From: SSSZ01 sp035345935
GTDB taxonomy: Bacteria; Pseudomonadota; Gammaproteobacteria; Burkholderiales; Rhodocyclaceae
NCBI GenBank assembly: GCA_035345935.1
Contig: DAORDK010000061.1
Location: forward strand, 1 to 20,460
Direction of reading: 5' to 3'
DNA: 20,460 nucleotides
In this document: piece by piece, positions 13,887 through 20,460 of the stretch
Numbering within the stretch: the first letter of the stretch is position 1
Layout of the letters: every line of letters begins with the position of its first letter
Notes under the pieces: model-generated
Told to the model about the DNA's origin: nothing
Database searches by the model: none
Seen by the model: the letters and a program-made list of their open reading frames with translations, nothing else
Position numbers and translations under genes: made by a program

Positions 13887-15575
13887 CTAGCGCATCAACA
13901 GGAGCAGCAGCACCAGATTCAGCCCCAGGGAAATCGCCGCGACCATCTTCCAGAGGAGCAAGGGATTGCGCTGGGCCAGGGGCTGGCGCGCCGGAGCAGC
14001 CACCGGTCGGCTGGCGCCCCTTTCGAGGGCCAGGAGGAATTCTTCGGCGGTCTCGAAACGATCCTTGCCTTCCTTGGCCACCGCCTTCAACAGGACATTT
14101 TCCAGCCAGCCGGGGATTTCCGGCCGCCACCGGGTCGGACGTACCGGCTCACCGAATTTTGGCGTCTGGAAGGGTTCCACCTCGCCGTAAGGATATTTGC
14201 GGGTGAGCAGATGATAGAGCGTCACGCCGGCAGCGTAGAGATCGAACCCGGGGGCGGGGTCGCTCCCGGCAAAGAGCTCCGGCGCCATGTAGGATGGTGT
14301 TCCGGCCCGCCCCAGCGGTTCGTCCGGCTTGAGTTCCGCAGGACTGACCGCCACGCCAAGGTCGAGAATGCGCAGGACGCCATCCTGGCCCAGGTGGACG
14401 TTGTCAGGCTTGATGTCGCGATGGACGATTTCCAGTCGGTGCAGAACGGCGATGGCCTTGACGAGTGCGATGCCCAGACGCACCGAATCGGCCACGGCGA
14501 AGTGCTGGCCGGCATCAAGGCGACTCTGCAGGGTGGCACCGGCGTGCCAGGTCATCAGGTAGTACAGGCTGCTGCGATGCTCGTTGGGCACTACCTGCGG
14601 AAAAGCCGGCGATACCACCCGACGCGCTCGCCACTCCTCCATGAGCAGCGCGCCATGGGCAGCCGTATCGCCCTCCAGGGCGGGCTGCAGGGTCTTGAGC
14701 ACCAGGGCCTGGCCGGTACGACTATCGTGAACCCGATAGAGCAGCGTTTCCCGCGAATCGTGCAGGATTTCGTCGACGAGATAGCCGTCGAGTTCGTGAC
14801 CAGGCTTGAGCCGGTGGGGCAAGGGCAGTCGTCCGTCGGTCTCGAGCACATCCCGAAGATTTCCCGGTGGCAGATCGACGACGTCCACAACCACCGCGCT
14901 GGCATTGTCGTGGCCGCCCTGAGCCAGCGCGAGACTGGTGAGCGCCGCGGCTGCGGCTCGCGGTTCGGGATGATCCAGGAGGACTTCGGTGATCAAGGGA
15001 TCCGGCAGGATGCCCCAGACCCCGTCGGAAACGAGGATGAATCGGTCCCCTACCGCCAGATCTCCGTCGGCAAAGTCCATCAGAACCCGGGGATCGAGGC
15101 CGATGGCCCGCGAGAGCACATTGCTCAATTCCGGGTGCTCCCAGGTGTGATCGACGGTCATCTGCTGGAGGACACCGTCCTGGAAGCGATAGATGCGGGA
15201 ATCCCCGATGTGCCCCAGGGTATATCGACGTCCCCGCAGGATAAGGGCGGAAAGCGTGGTCGCCATGCCCGCCAGCTCCGCATTGCGGGCCGCCTCGGCG
15301 ATCACCCAGCGGTTGAGTGCAGTGGTGACGGTTTCCAGTGCGCGGGGAATGCTCCAGGTATCTGGGGTGGCGTAATAGTCGGCAAGCAGGCCGCGTACGG
15401 TGTATTCCGCCGCCTCTCGCCCTCCCCGGTGGCCGCCGATGCCGTCTGCCACCGCGGCAAGGACACCCTTGTTGTCCAGGTCCGACCCCTCCGGGGTCAC
15501 GAAGCCGCAAAAATCCTCGTTGCGCTCGCGCGGACCGGTGAGGGAGGCATAGCCAACGGCTACGGACAAGGGCAT
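13887..15575 (-). CDS. Bifunctional PP2C phosphatase / Ser-Thr kinase, C-terminal membrane anchor (copy 1)
   Basis: 562 residues: PP2C phosphatase (about 3-235), Ser/Thr kinase (about 262-520), a Pro/Ala linker and a C-terminal hydrophobic helix (about 543-560), so both enzymes face the cytoplasm. Phosphatase residues look complete: RNED at 18-21, ADGIGG at 43-48, GDSR with D125, SDG with D184, and D223/N224. The kinase has K294, HRDIKPDN (385-392), D405 in a DLG instead of DFG motif, and APE 431-433; its glycine-rich loop is not recognisable. Such fusions occur beside nitrate transporter genes in other proteobacteria, but their substrate is not established. Start: ATG 15575 is preferred; GTG 15584 and TTG 15587 are in frame, and none has a ribosome site. 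The gene begins about 11 bases after a strong terminator. Confidence 0.9.
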   Translation of the reverse strand: MPLSVAVGYASLTGPRERNEDFCGFVTPEGSDLDNKGVLAAVADGIGGHRGGREAAEYTVRGLLADYYATPDTWSIPRALETVTTALNRWVIAEAARNAELAGMATTLSALILRGRRYTLGHIGDSRIYRFQDGVLQQMTVDHTWEHPELSNVLSRAIGLDPRVLMDFADGDLAVGDRFILVSDGVWGILPDPLITEVLLDHPEPRAAAAALTSLALAQGGHDNASAVVVDVVDLPPGNLRDVLETDGRLPLPHRLKPGHELDGYLVDEILHDSRETLLYRVHDSRTGQALVLKTLQPALEGDTAAHGALLMEEWRARRVVSPAFPQVVPNEHRSSLYYLMTWHAGATLQSRLDAGQHFAVADSVRLGIALVKAIAVLHRLEIVHRDIKPDNVHLGQDGVLRILDLGVAVSPAELKPDEPLGRAGTPSYMAPELFAGSDPAPGFDLYAAGVTLYHLLTRKYPYGEVEPFQTPKFGEPVRPTRWRPEIPGWLENVLLKAVAKEGKDRFETAEEFLLALERGASRPVAAPARQPLAQRNPLLLWKMVAAISLGLNLVLLLLLMR

Positions 15576-15585
15576 GACGGGCACC

Positions 15586-15618
15586 AAAAAGAAAAAGGCG
15601 GGAGGTCGCCCTCCCGCC
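15586..15618 (-). terminator. Strong intrinsic terminator after nasA
   Basis: On the minus strand GGCGGGAGG and CCTCCCGCC form a perfect 9-bp stem with a four-base loop, followed by TTTTTCTTTTT. It starts 17 bases after the nasA stop and ends about 11 bases before the kinase/phosphatase start, leaving no space for a separate promoter in between. Confidence 0.93.
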
Positions 15619-15635
15619 GGACTTTACCGCAGAAC

Positions 15636-16850
15636 TCAGATCTTTGCGGTGGTCAGGTGGCTGGCACCCCAAGTGGTGCGCCAGCGGGTCTTGACTCCGG
15701 TCAGACCAACCAGGGCCAGCACGGCGAGGGCGGCGAAGATCAGGAAGCCGGCCTGATAGCTGCCGGTCACCTGCTTGGAGTAACCCAGACTCGATGCCAG
15801 GTAGAAGCCGCCCACGCCACCGGCCATGCCAACCAGGCCGGTCATGACGCCGATTTCCTTCTTGAAGCGCTGGGGCACCAACTGGAAGACGGCGCCGTTG
15901 CCCATACCCAGAGCAAGCATCGCACAGACGAAGGCGGCAAGCGCCATCCAGGCTTCCGGCAGACCGAAGCTGACGATGCCGAGGAAGATGGCGGCGAGGA
16001 TGTACATGCCGGAGAGGGACTTGACGCCGCCGATGCGGTCGGCCACGTTGCCGCCGATGGGGCGCACGAGGGAACCGGCGAAGACGCAACCGGCTGTGAA
16101 GAAACCCGCCGTCTTCGGGTCAAGCCCATACTGGGTGTTGAAGTAGATGACCAGGGACGAGGCCAGCCCGACGAAACCACCAAAGGTCACGGAGTAGAAG
16201 AACATGAACCACCAGGCATCCTTATCCTTGAGCACGGCCAGATACTCGGCCAGCTTCTTGGGCGGGGGCGGGTTGGGGGCGTCCTTCGCCATGACGATGA
16301 AGATGAAAAAGACGATGACCAGCGGAATCAGCGCCAGGCCGAAGACGTTGCCCCAACCAAAGGCGGCAGCCAGTCCGGGAGCGAAGAGCGCAGCGAGGGC
16401 CGTGCCCGAGTTGCCGGCGCCGGCGATGCCCATCGCGGTGCCTTGGTGCTCGGCCGGATACCAGCGTGAAGCCAAGGGCAAGGCCGCGGCGAAGGATGAT
16501 CCCGCGACCCCCAGGAAGCAGCCAAGGACGAGGACTTCCGCATAGCTATGGATGCCGGCAAGCCAGGCGTAGGCCAGCGCACCAATGACGACCACTTGGC
16601 CGATGATGGCGGCCTTCTTGGGCGAAAGACGATCCACCAGGATACCCATGACGATGCGCAAAATGGCGCCGGCAAGAACCGGCGTGGCGACCATCAAGCC
16701 TTTCTCGGCATGGGAAAGTTCGAGATCTTTGGCGATGGCCACGCCCAGGGGGCCCAGCAGGACCCAGACCATAAAGGCCAGATCGAAGAAAAGGAAGGCG
16801 GCGAACAGCGTGGGCGTGTGCCCAGCCTTGAGGAAGGATTTTTTGTCCAT
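15636..16850 (-). CDS. nasA: Assimilatory nitrate transporter NasA (MFS, NNP family)
   Basis: 404-residue MFS nitrate importer from ATG 16850 (MDKKSFLKAGHTPTLFAAF). Family features are the first-helix FDLAFMVWVLLGPLG, R65 in AGAILRIVMG, the signature helix GVAGSSFAAALPLASRWYP, a second arginine in GSLVRPIGG, and the second signature GMGNGAVFQLVPQRF. It differs from NarK1/NarK2 in the window and resembles the NasA/NrtP transporters that sit next to siroheme nitrite reductase genes. An in-frame ATG pair at 16922/16919 would add 24-25 unlikely residues and overlaps leader hairpins, so 16850 is preferred, although its AGAG ribosome site is weak. Its promoter region carries a sigma-54 box and an NtrC site. 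It is enclosed by two PP2C/kinase genes. Confidence 0.92.
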   Translation of the reverse strand: MDKKSFLKAGHTPTLFAAFLFFDLAFMVWVLLGPLGVAIAKDLELSHAEKGLMVATPVLAGAILRIVMGILVDRLSPKKAAIIGQVVVIGALAYAWLAGIHSYAEVLVLGCFLGVAGSSFAAALPLASRWYPAEHQGTAMGIAGAGNSGTALAALFAPGLAAAFGWGNVFGLALIPLVIVFFIFIVMAKDAPNPPPPKKLAEYLAVLKDKDAWWFMFFYSVTFGGFVGLASSLVIYFNTQYGLDPKTAGFFTAGCVFAGSLVRPIGGNVADRIGGVKSLSGMYILAAIFLGIVSFGLPEAWMALAAFVCAMLALGMGNGAVFQLVPQRFKKEIGVMTGLVGMAGGVGGFYLASSLGYSKQVTGSYQAGFLIFAALAVLALVGLTGVKTRWRTTWGASHLTTAKI

Positions 16851-16906
16851 GTGCGTGCTCTCGTTGGCGACCGAAGTCAGTTTGGCATTGAGGGAAATGT
16901 CAGCGC

Positions 16907-16943
16907 ATGATTTCGTCATCATTTCCCCGCCGCCGTTGGCGGG
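16907..16943 (-). promoter_or_regulatory. Possible paired-hairpin element in the nasA leader
   Basis: Hairpin 1 (16943-16926): CCCGCC-[AACGGC]-GGCGGG, a perfect 6-bp stem with a hexaloop carrying A1 and G4, as in ANTAR targets. Hairpin 2 (16922-16907): ATGAT-[GACGAA]-ATCAT, also a hexaloop with G4 but G instead of A at position 1. They lie in the 108-base leader downstream of the predicted start. I found no hairpin with a T-run after them, so antitermination in the usual form is not evident. Confidence 0.45.
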
Positions 16944-16968
16944 AGCATCGCTGTGCTACGAATTAATT

Positions 16969-16985
16969 AGCAACAGCCATGCCAT
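16969..16985 (-). promoter_or_regulatory. Sigma-54 promoter for nasA
   Basis: Minus-strand ATGGCATGGCTGTTGCT: TGGCAT, five bases, TTGCT, with exact -24/-12 spacing and the invariant GG/GC. It shares the same TGGCATGG start as the nasS promoter. Predicted start is about 16958, giving a 108-base leader. Confidence 0.85.
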
Positions 16986-17037
16986 GAACGCACTGCATTG
17001 ATTGTAAAGAATTATCTTTAATGCATCCGAGGCAGCG

Positions 17038-17054
17038 CGCACCAATCAGGCGCA
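17038..17054 (-). promoter_or_regulatory. NtrC-type enhancer site upstream of nasA
   Basis: Minus-strand TGCGC-CTGATTG-GTGCG fits TGCAC-N7-GTGCA with two mismatches and is centred about 88 bases upstream of the predicted sigma-54 start. Confidence 0.65.
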
Positions 17055-17064
17055 CGAATCTTCA

Positions 17065-17077
17065 TTGCGGTGCAGCA
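17065..17077. repeat. 13-base element shared by the nasA and nasS promoters
   Basis: TTGCGGTGCAGCA on the plus strand is repeated exactly at 12764-12776. In both places it lies in the same orientation and 95-99 bases upstream of the TTGC of the sigma-54 box. At nasS it forms half of the NtrC-type palindrome; here only that half-site is present, next to the 17038-17054 palindrome. It is probably part of a common enhancer. Confidence 0.65.
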
Positions 17078-17095
17078 AAGGGCCGCCGATGCCCT

Positions 17096-18832
17096 TCAGT
17101 GACCGGTCGTTTTGGCTGCCGCCACGATCACAAGGGCAAGCATGAGCATGAACGACGTCGCCTTCCAGAACAGGACAGGATTACGCTCCATGAGCGAGGG
17201 CCTTGTTTTTTTGAGGAATTCCCGATTGGGGTGGTGAAGATCGAAGACAAACTCGGAAATTTCTTCGTAGCGGGAGAAAGGATCGGGATGGACCGCTTTG
17301 CGGATGGCGTCATCCACCCAGGCCGGGATTTCCCGGTCCTCATTGAGAACGCTCTTGTAATTGAGCTTCTTTTGCGCCGCCTTGGACCGAGCCCGAGGCA
17401 CAGCGGCACCGTAGGGCAGAGCGCCCGCAAGCATCTGGTACGCGATGACGCCGAGCGAGAAGAGATCAGAGCGGGCACTTCCAGGTTCTCCTAGGAAGTA
17501 CTCCGGCGCCGCGTACTGCTCCGTTCCGAGAAGATTGATTTGTCCGATCGGAGTGGAGATCTCCTCTACTCCGGGAACACGGGTCGCGCCGAAATCGATG
17601 ATCTTCACCGTACCGCTACCATCGATCATGATGTTGTCCGGCTTAAGGTCTTGATGGACCATTTCCAGGCGATGGAAAGCCTGCAATCCCCGCGTGATCT
17701 GGTCGATGATGCCCCGCACGGTCTGCAGATCCGGCCTCGGATTATCGATCATCCACTGCGCCAGGGTAATGCCTTCGACATACTCGGTGACCACGTAGAT
17801 GAAATTGCGTTTGCGCGAAAGCGCTTGCGCTTTCAAAACATGGGGACTGTTGATCCGGCGCGCGATCCATTCCTCCATGAGAAAGCGTTCGAGATATGCC
17901 GGGTCTTCCCGCTGGTCGACCGAAGGGGTCTTGATCACCACCCGATCGCCGGTAGCCTTGTCGACCGCCAGGAAGATGTGGCTGCGACTACTTTGCTTCA
18001 ATGGCCGAACAATTTCGAATCCCTCGAACTGCATGCGCGGCGCGAGCGCAGGCGGGAAGGGCAATTCGCTCAGCTGCCGATACAATTCATTCGATTCCGG
18101 GTCCGGCAATTCATCGATGCGGACCAGCTGCACGCTCAAATTGTCGGCACTCCCTCGCCGCAAAGCCTCCTCGGCCAGTTGCCTGGCAGCCCGTTCGAGG
18201 TCGCCGGCACAGTCGGCGATCGCCCCAATAACGTATTCGGATTCCAGAAACTCGTACACGCCATCGGTCATCAGCAAAAAGTGGTCGCCTTTCGCGAGAG
18301 CCAGGGCCTGAGAATCGATTTCGACTTTGCGGTCCATGCCGAAAGCGCGTGACAGGAAACTTTCCTGTGACGAGAGGCGCAGCCGATGATCTTCAGTCAG
18401 TTGTTCGAGGGCACCGCCACGCAAGCGATAGATGCGAGTGTCCCCAACGTGAAAGAGATAGGCGGTGGTCGATTTGAGAACGATGCCGCTCAGGGTGCAG
18501 ACGAATCCGCGGTCGCGGTCGTAGCGGTGTTGGCTTCTCTGGGTTTGCGCGTAAAGCCAGTTATTGACTGCGGTCAGGACATGCTCGACCGACTTTCTGA
18601 CCGACCAGGCTTCCGCAGTACAATAATAATCTTCCATCAATGCGGAAACGGCAGCCTGAGCGGCTTCCTGACTCACTGCGCTGCTGCTGATGCCATCCGC
18701 CAGGGCGACGACTATCCCCTTCTCGCTCAGTTGTGGTTCCTTGGGAACGAAAATGCCGTGGAAATCCTGATTGGTTTCCTTGCGACCTCGGTCCGAATAT
18801 TGACCGGTCGTCACGGTCAGTTGGCTACTCAT
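17096..18832 (-). CDS. Bifunctional PP2C phosphatase / Ser-Thr kinase, C-terminal membrane anchor (copy 2)
   Basis: 578 residues with the same layout as the copy downstream of nasA: PP2C (about 5-240), kinase (about 268-535) and a C-terminal helix (about 557-573). Phosphatase residues: N21/Q22/D23 (copy 1 has NED), ADGIS at 45-49 where the GG of ADGIGG is lost, D131 in GDTR, D190 in TDG and D230/N231. Kinase: K301, HQDLKPDN at 393-400 with Gln in place of the Arg of HRD, D413 in a canonical DFG, and APE 442-444. Just before the helix both copies share RNP-x-L-x-WK. Start: ATG 18832 (MSSQLTVTTG) with GAGG 11 bases upstream; TTG 18841 is an alternative. It begins about 19 bases after the terminator that follows the nitrite channel gene. 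Divergence from copy 1 is clear, so this is not a recent duplication. Confidence 0.9.
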   Translation of the reverse strand: MSSQLTVTTGQYSDRGRKETNQDFHGIFVPKEPQLSEKGIVVALADGISSSAVSQEAAQAAVSALMEDYYCTAEAWSVRKSVEHVLTAVNNWLYAQTQRSQHRYDRDRGFVCTLSGIVLKSTTAYLFHVGDTRIYRLRGGALEQLTEDHRLRLSSQESFLSRAFGMDRKVEIDSQALALAKGDHFLLMTDGVYEFLESEYVIGAIADCAGDLERAARQLAEEALRRGSADNLSVQLVRIDELPDPESNELYRQLSELPFPPALAPRMQFEGFEIVRPLKQSSRSHIFLAVDKATGDRVVIKTPSVDQREDPAYLERFLMEEWIARRINSPHVLKAQALSRKRNFIYVVTEYVEGITLAQWMIDNPRPDLQTVRGIIDQITRGLQAFHRLEMVHQDLKPDNIMIDGSGTVKIIDFGATRVPGVEEISTPIGQINLLGTEQYAAPEYFLGEPGSARSDLFSLGVIAYQMLAGALPYGAAVPRARSKAAQKKLNYKSVLNEDREIPAWVDDAIRKAVHPDPFSRYEEISEFVFDLHHPNREFLKKTRPSLMERNPVLFWKATSFMLMLALVIVAAAKTTGH

Positions 18833-18850
18833 AGACAGCAATACCTCATG

Positions 18851-18882
18851 AAAAAGCCCCTGTCCATCCCGGACAGGGGCTT
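18851..18882 (-). terminator. Intrinsic terminator after nirC
   Basis: Perfect 12-bp stem AAGCCCCTGTCC / GGACAGGGGCTT with a 5-base loop, followed by TTTTT on the minus strand, 18 bases after the nirC stop. The next gene starts within 20 bases, so that gene depends on read-through or on a promoter inside nirC. A smaller hairpin CCGCC-TTA-GGCGG (18896-18908) contains the nirC stop codon. Confidence 0.92.
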
Positions 18883-18900
18883 ATCCTATACGGATCCGCC

Positions 18901-19710
18901 TTAGGCGGCCCGTTTCTGAGCCGTCTTATAGTGGGTCGAAAAGAGCGTCGCCCCGACGAAAGTCAACCCACCGACCAGATTTCCGACCACAGTCGGAATT
19001 TCATTCCACATGAAATAATCCATCAGCGTGAAGTTTCCGCCCAACATGAGGCCCGAGGGGAAGAGGAACATGTTCACGATGGAGTGCTCGAATCCCATAT
19101 AGAAGAACACCAGAATCGGCATCCACATGGCGATGACTTTGCCCGAAACCGAAGTCGACATCATGGCAGCCACAACGCCGGTCGATACCATCCAATTGCA
19201 CATCACACCGCGGATGAAGAGCGTCAGCATACCGGCGGCGCCGTGGGCGGCATAGCCCACCGTACGGCTCTCCCCGATGACTCCGAGTTTCTGACCGACG
19301 GCGTTCGGCGCTTCGGTGAATCCGAAGGTCACGATGATTGCCATGAAGACGGCAACCGTCAATGCCCCGGCGAAATTCCCGAAAAACACCAGCGTCCAGT
19401 TGCGCATGACCCCGCCCCAGGTGCAACCGGGGCGTCGATCGATCACGGCGAGCGGCGCAAGAGTAAAGACCCCGGTCAGAAGATCGAAGCCGAGTAGGTA
19501 GAGCATAGAGAATCCGACCGGGAAGAGCAGTGATCCGATCAGGTGATTCTGGGTATTGACCGCGACGGTCACCGCAAACGCCGCCGCCAGAGCGAGGATC
19601 GCCCCGGCCATGTAGGCGCGAATCAGGGTATCGCGGGTCGACATGAAGATTTTCGACTCGCCGGCGTCGACCATTTTGGCGACGAATTCGGCAGGTTGTA
19701 GGTAAGCCAT
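18901..19710 (-). CDS. nirC: Formate/nitrite transporter family channel (NirC-like)
   Basis: 269-residue FNT-family pentameric channel, most likely for nitrite exchange across the inner membrane given the nirBD context. Hydrophobic segments cover about 33-51, 58-90, 105-130, 160-185, 195-212 and 237-258. The family motif FEHSIVNMF places the central pore histidine at H209, and CNWMVSTGV is the usual segment before helix 5. The loop GFDLLTGVFTL is in the position of the Omega loop. Start: ATG 19710 with AGGG eight bases upstream; the frame extends 29 codons further but that part overlaps the end of nirD and does not look like protein. It lies 29 bases after nirD and is followed by a terminator, so nirB-nirD-nirC is probably one unit. 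Specificity for nitrite over formate is inferred from neighbours. Confidence 0.92.
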   Translation of the reverse strand: MAYLQPAEFVAKMVDAGESKIFMSTRDTLIRAYMAGAILALAAAFAVTVAVNTQNHLIGSLLFPVGFSMLYLLGFDLLTGVFTLAPLAVIDRRPGCTWGGVMRNWTLVFFGNFAGALTVAVFMAIIVTFGFTEAPNAVGQKLGVIGESRTVGYAAHGAAGMLTLFIRGVMCNWMVSTGVVAAMMSTSVSGKVIAMWMPILVFFYMGFEHSIVNMFLFPSGLMLGGNFTLMDYFMWNEIPTVVGNLVGGLTFVGATLFSTHYKTAQKRAA

Positions 19711-19739
19711 AATTTTCCCTTTCGATCTGCTAGTGGTGA

Positions 19740-20057
19740 TTAAACACTCAAGAAAACTTGGCCGTCTTCGACTTTGACGGGATAACGTCGGGCACAACCC
19801 ACATCGGGTGCGACCGCTTCACCGGTTTCCAAATAAAGCTTCCAGCCATGCAGGGGACATGTGACCTGCTTGCCATGGACGATACCCTCCGACAGCGGGC
19901 CGCCTTTGTGGGGGCACTTGTTCCTCAGGGCGAAGACCTCACCCTGGGTGCGGAAGATGGCGATGTCGATCACACCGCCGTCCTCCTCGTGGCGCACCAC
20001 GCGAGACCCCAGCCTAGGGATATCCTCCAGCGAACACACTGGTTTCCAGTCACTCAT
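19740..20057 (-). CDS. nirD: Nitrite reductase small subunit NirD (Rieske-type)
   Basis: 105-residue partner of NirB in the cytoplasmic NAD(P)H-dependent nitrite reductase that makes ammonium. It is a single Rieske domain with a full cluster-binding set: C48-P-H50 in NKCPHKGGPLSEG and C67-P-L-H70 in VTCPLHGWKL. E. coli NirD, as I recall, has the fold without the cluster ligands, so this protein is of the cluster-binding kind that is common in assimilatory enzymes. Start: ATG 20057 with AGGAG six bases upstream; the same frame is open further upstream but overlaps the end of nirB. The gap to nirB is 10 bases. Confidence 0.95.
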   Translation of the reverse strand: MSDWKPVCSLEDIPRLGSRVVRHEEDGGVIDIAIFRTQGEVFALRNKCPHKGGPLSEGIVHGKQVTCPLHGWKLYLETGEAVAPDVGCARRYPVKVEDGQVFLSV

Positions 20058-20067
20058 AGCGCTCTCC

Positions 20068-20460
20068 TTATGCTTCCAATATTTCGAATTCGTGTTTTTG
20101 CTTGCCGGCGACGCGCTCTGCCCAGGGATCCTTGGCGTCCTTGAGGGAATCGACCAGGCGGTTATACAAAGCCTTGCGGTTCTCGTCGTCTTCGACAATC
20201 TTGCTCTTGACATAATCCAGTCCGACCCGCTCGACGTAGTGGCAGGTGCGATCAAGGTAATGCCCTTCCTCGCGATAGAGCTGCAGGAAGGCGCCGGAAT
20301 ATTCGAGCACCTCCTGGTCGGTCTTGACCTTCGCGAGGAATTGCGCCACCTCGGTCTTGATGCCGCCGTTGCCGGCGACATAGATCTCGTACCCCGAGTC
20401 GACGCCGATGACGCCCACGTCCTTGATGCCGGCCTCGGCGCAGTTGCGCGGGCAGCCGGA
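20068..20460 (-). CDS. nirB: Nitrite reductase large subunit NirB, C-terminal end (runs off the right edge)
   Basis: The last 130 residues of the siroheme nitrite reductase. The fragment opens with SGCPRNCAEAGIKDVGVIG, the second cysteine pair of the siroheme/4Fe-4S motif, in which the last Cys also bridges to siroheme. It continues with YEIYVAGNGGIKTEVAQFL and ends FEILEA. The frame is open to the window edge; the start and the FAD/NADH domains lie outside. A GTG at 20418 is only the Val of KDVGVIG and not a start. First gene of the nirB-nirD-nirC group in view; the siroheme requirement links it to cbiX in the same cluster. Confidence 0.96.
   Translation of the reverse strand, partial: SGCPRNCAEAGIKDVGVIGVDSGYEIYVAGNGGIKTEVAQFLAKVKTDQEVLEYSGAFLQLYREEGHYLDRTCHYVERVGLDYVKSKIVEDDENRKALYNRLVDSLKDAKDPWAERVAGKQKHEFEILEA

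Noticed and set aside
13575..16469. 964-codon open frame on the plus strand
   Set aside because: It lies opposite cbiX, a kinase/phosphatase gene and nasA, crosses their gaps and terminator, and its translation is low-complexity (Gly/His/Arg/Gln-rich) with no family resemblance. This is typical of an antisense frame in GC-rich DNA.
16851..16922. Upstream ATG pair for nasA
   Set aside because: It would place 24-25 polar residues before the usual MDKKSFLKAG start and overlaps leader hairpins. The downstream ATG fits the family.
1..20460. CRISPR arrays, tRNA or rRNA genes, insertion sequences
   Set aside because: No regularly spaced direct repeats, no tRNA or rRNA-like sequence, and no transposase-like protein were seen on either strand.

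Overview
The window (GC-rich, all recognisable genes on the minus strand, so the reading order runs from high to low coordinates) is a combined nitrate/nitrite utilisation cluster. Gene content (narXL-narK1K2-narG, nirBD, nasA, nasST, nrtABC) and sequence style suggest a denitrifying or nitrate-respiring betaproteobacterium, possibly of the Rhodocyclaceae type. That taxonomic placement is inference only.

Layout from right to left. (1) 20460-18851: the 3' end of nirB, then nirD and a FocA/NirC-type nitrite channel, closed by an intrinsic terminator; this is the cytoplasmic siroheme nitrite reductase module. (2) 18832-17096: a membrane-anchored PP2C phosphatase/Ser-Thr kinase fusion. (3) 17077-15586: a sigma-54/NtrC-type promoter, the MFS nitrate transporter nasA and a strong terminator. 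(4) 15575-12813: a second PP2C/kinase fusion, cbiX (sirohydrochlorin chelatase, supplying siroheme for NirB) and nasT (ANTAR antiterminator). (5) 12773-7105: a sigma-54/NtrC promoter, a leader RNA with two hexaloop hairpins and a terminator, then nasS (nitrate sensor and NasT partner) and an ABC nitrate transporter nrtA-nrtB-nrtC, the last with two ATPase domains in one chain. (6) 7104-6655: a gene-free stretch with a REP-like palindrome and a terminator. (7) 6654-1: the respiratory block narX-narL, narK1, narK2 and the 5' part of narG.

How it fits together: NtrC and sigma-54 would report nitrogen limitation, and NasS/NasT would report nitrate by relieving the leader terminator in front of nasS-nrtABC. 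NasA and NrtABC import nitrate, NirC moves nitrite, NirBD reduces nitrite to ammonium and CbiX supports its siroheme. NarXL senses nitrate/nitrite for the respiratory genes, with NarK1/NarK2 feeding the NarGHJI enzyme. The two kinase/phosphatase fusions on either side of nasA are the least understood part. The most notable observations are the nasT/nasS leader switch, the paired kinase/phosphatase genes that both start just after intrinsic terminators, and the one-sided degeneracy of the fused NrtC ATPase.
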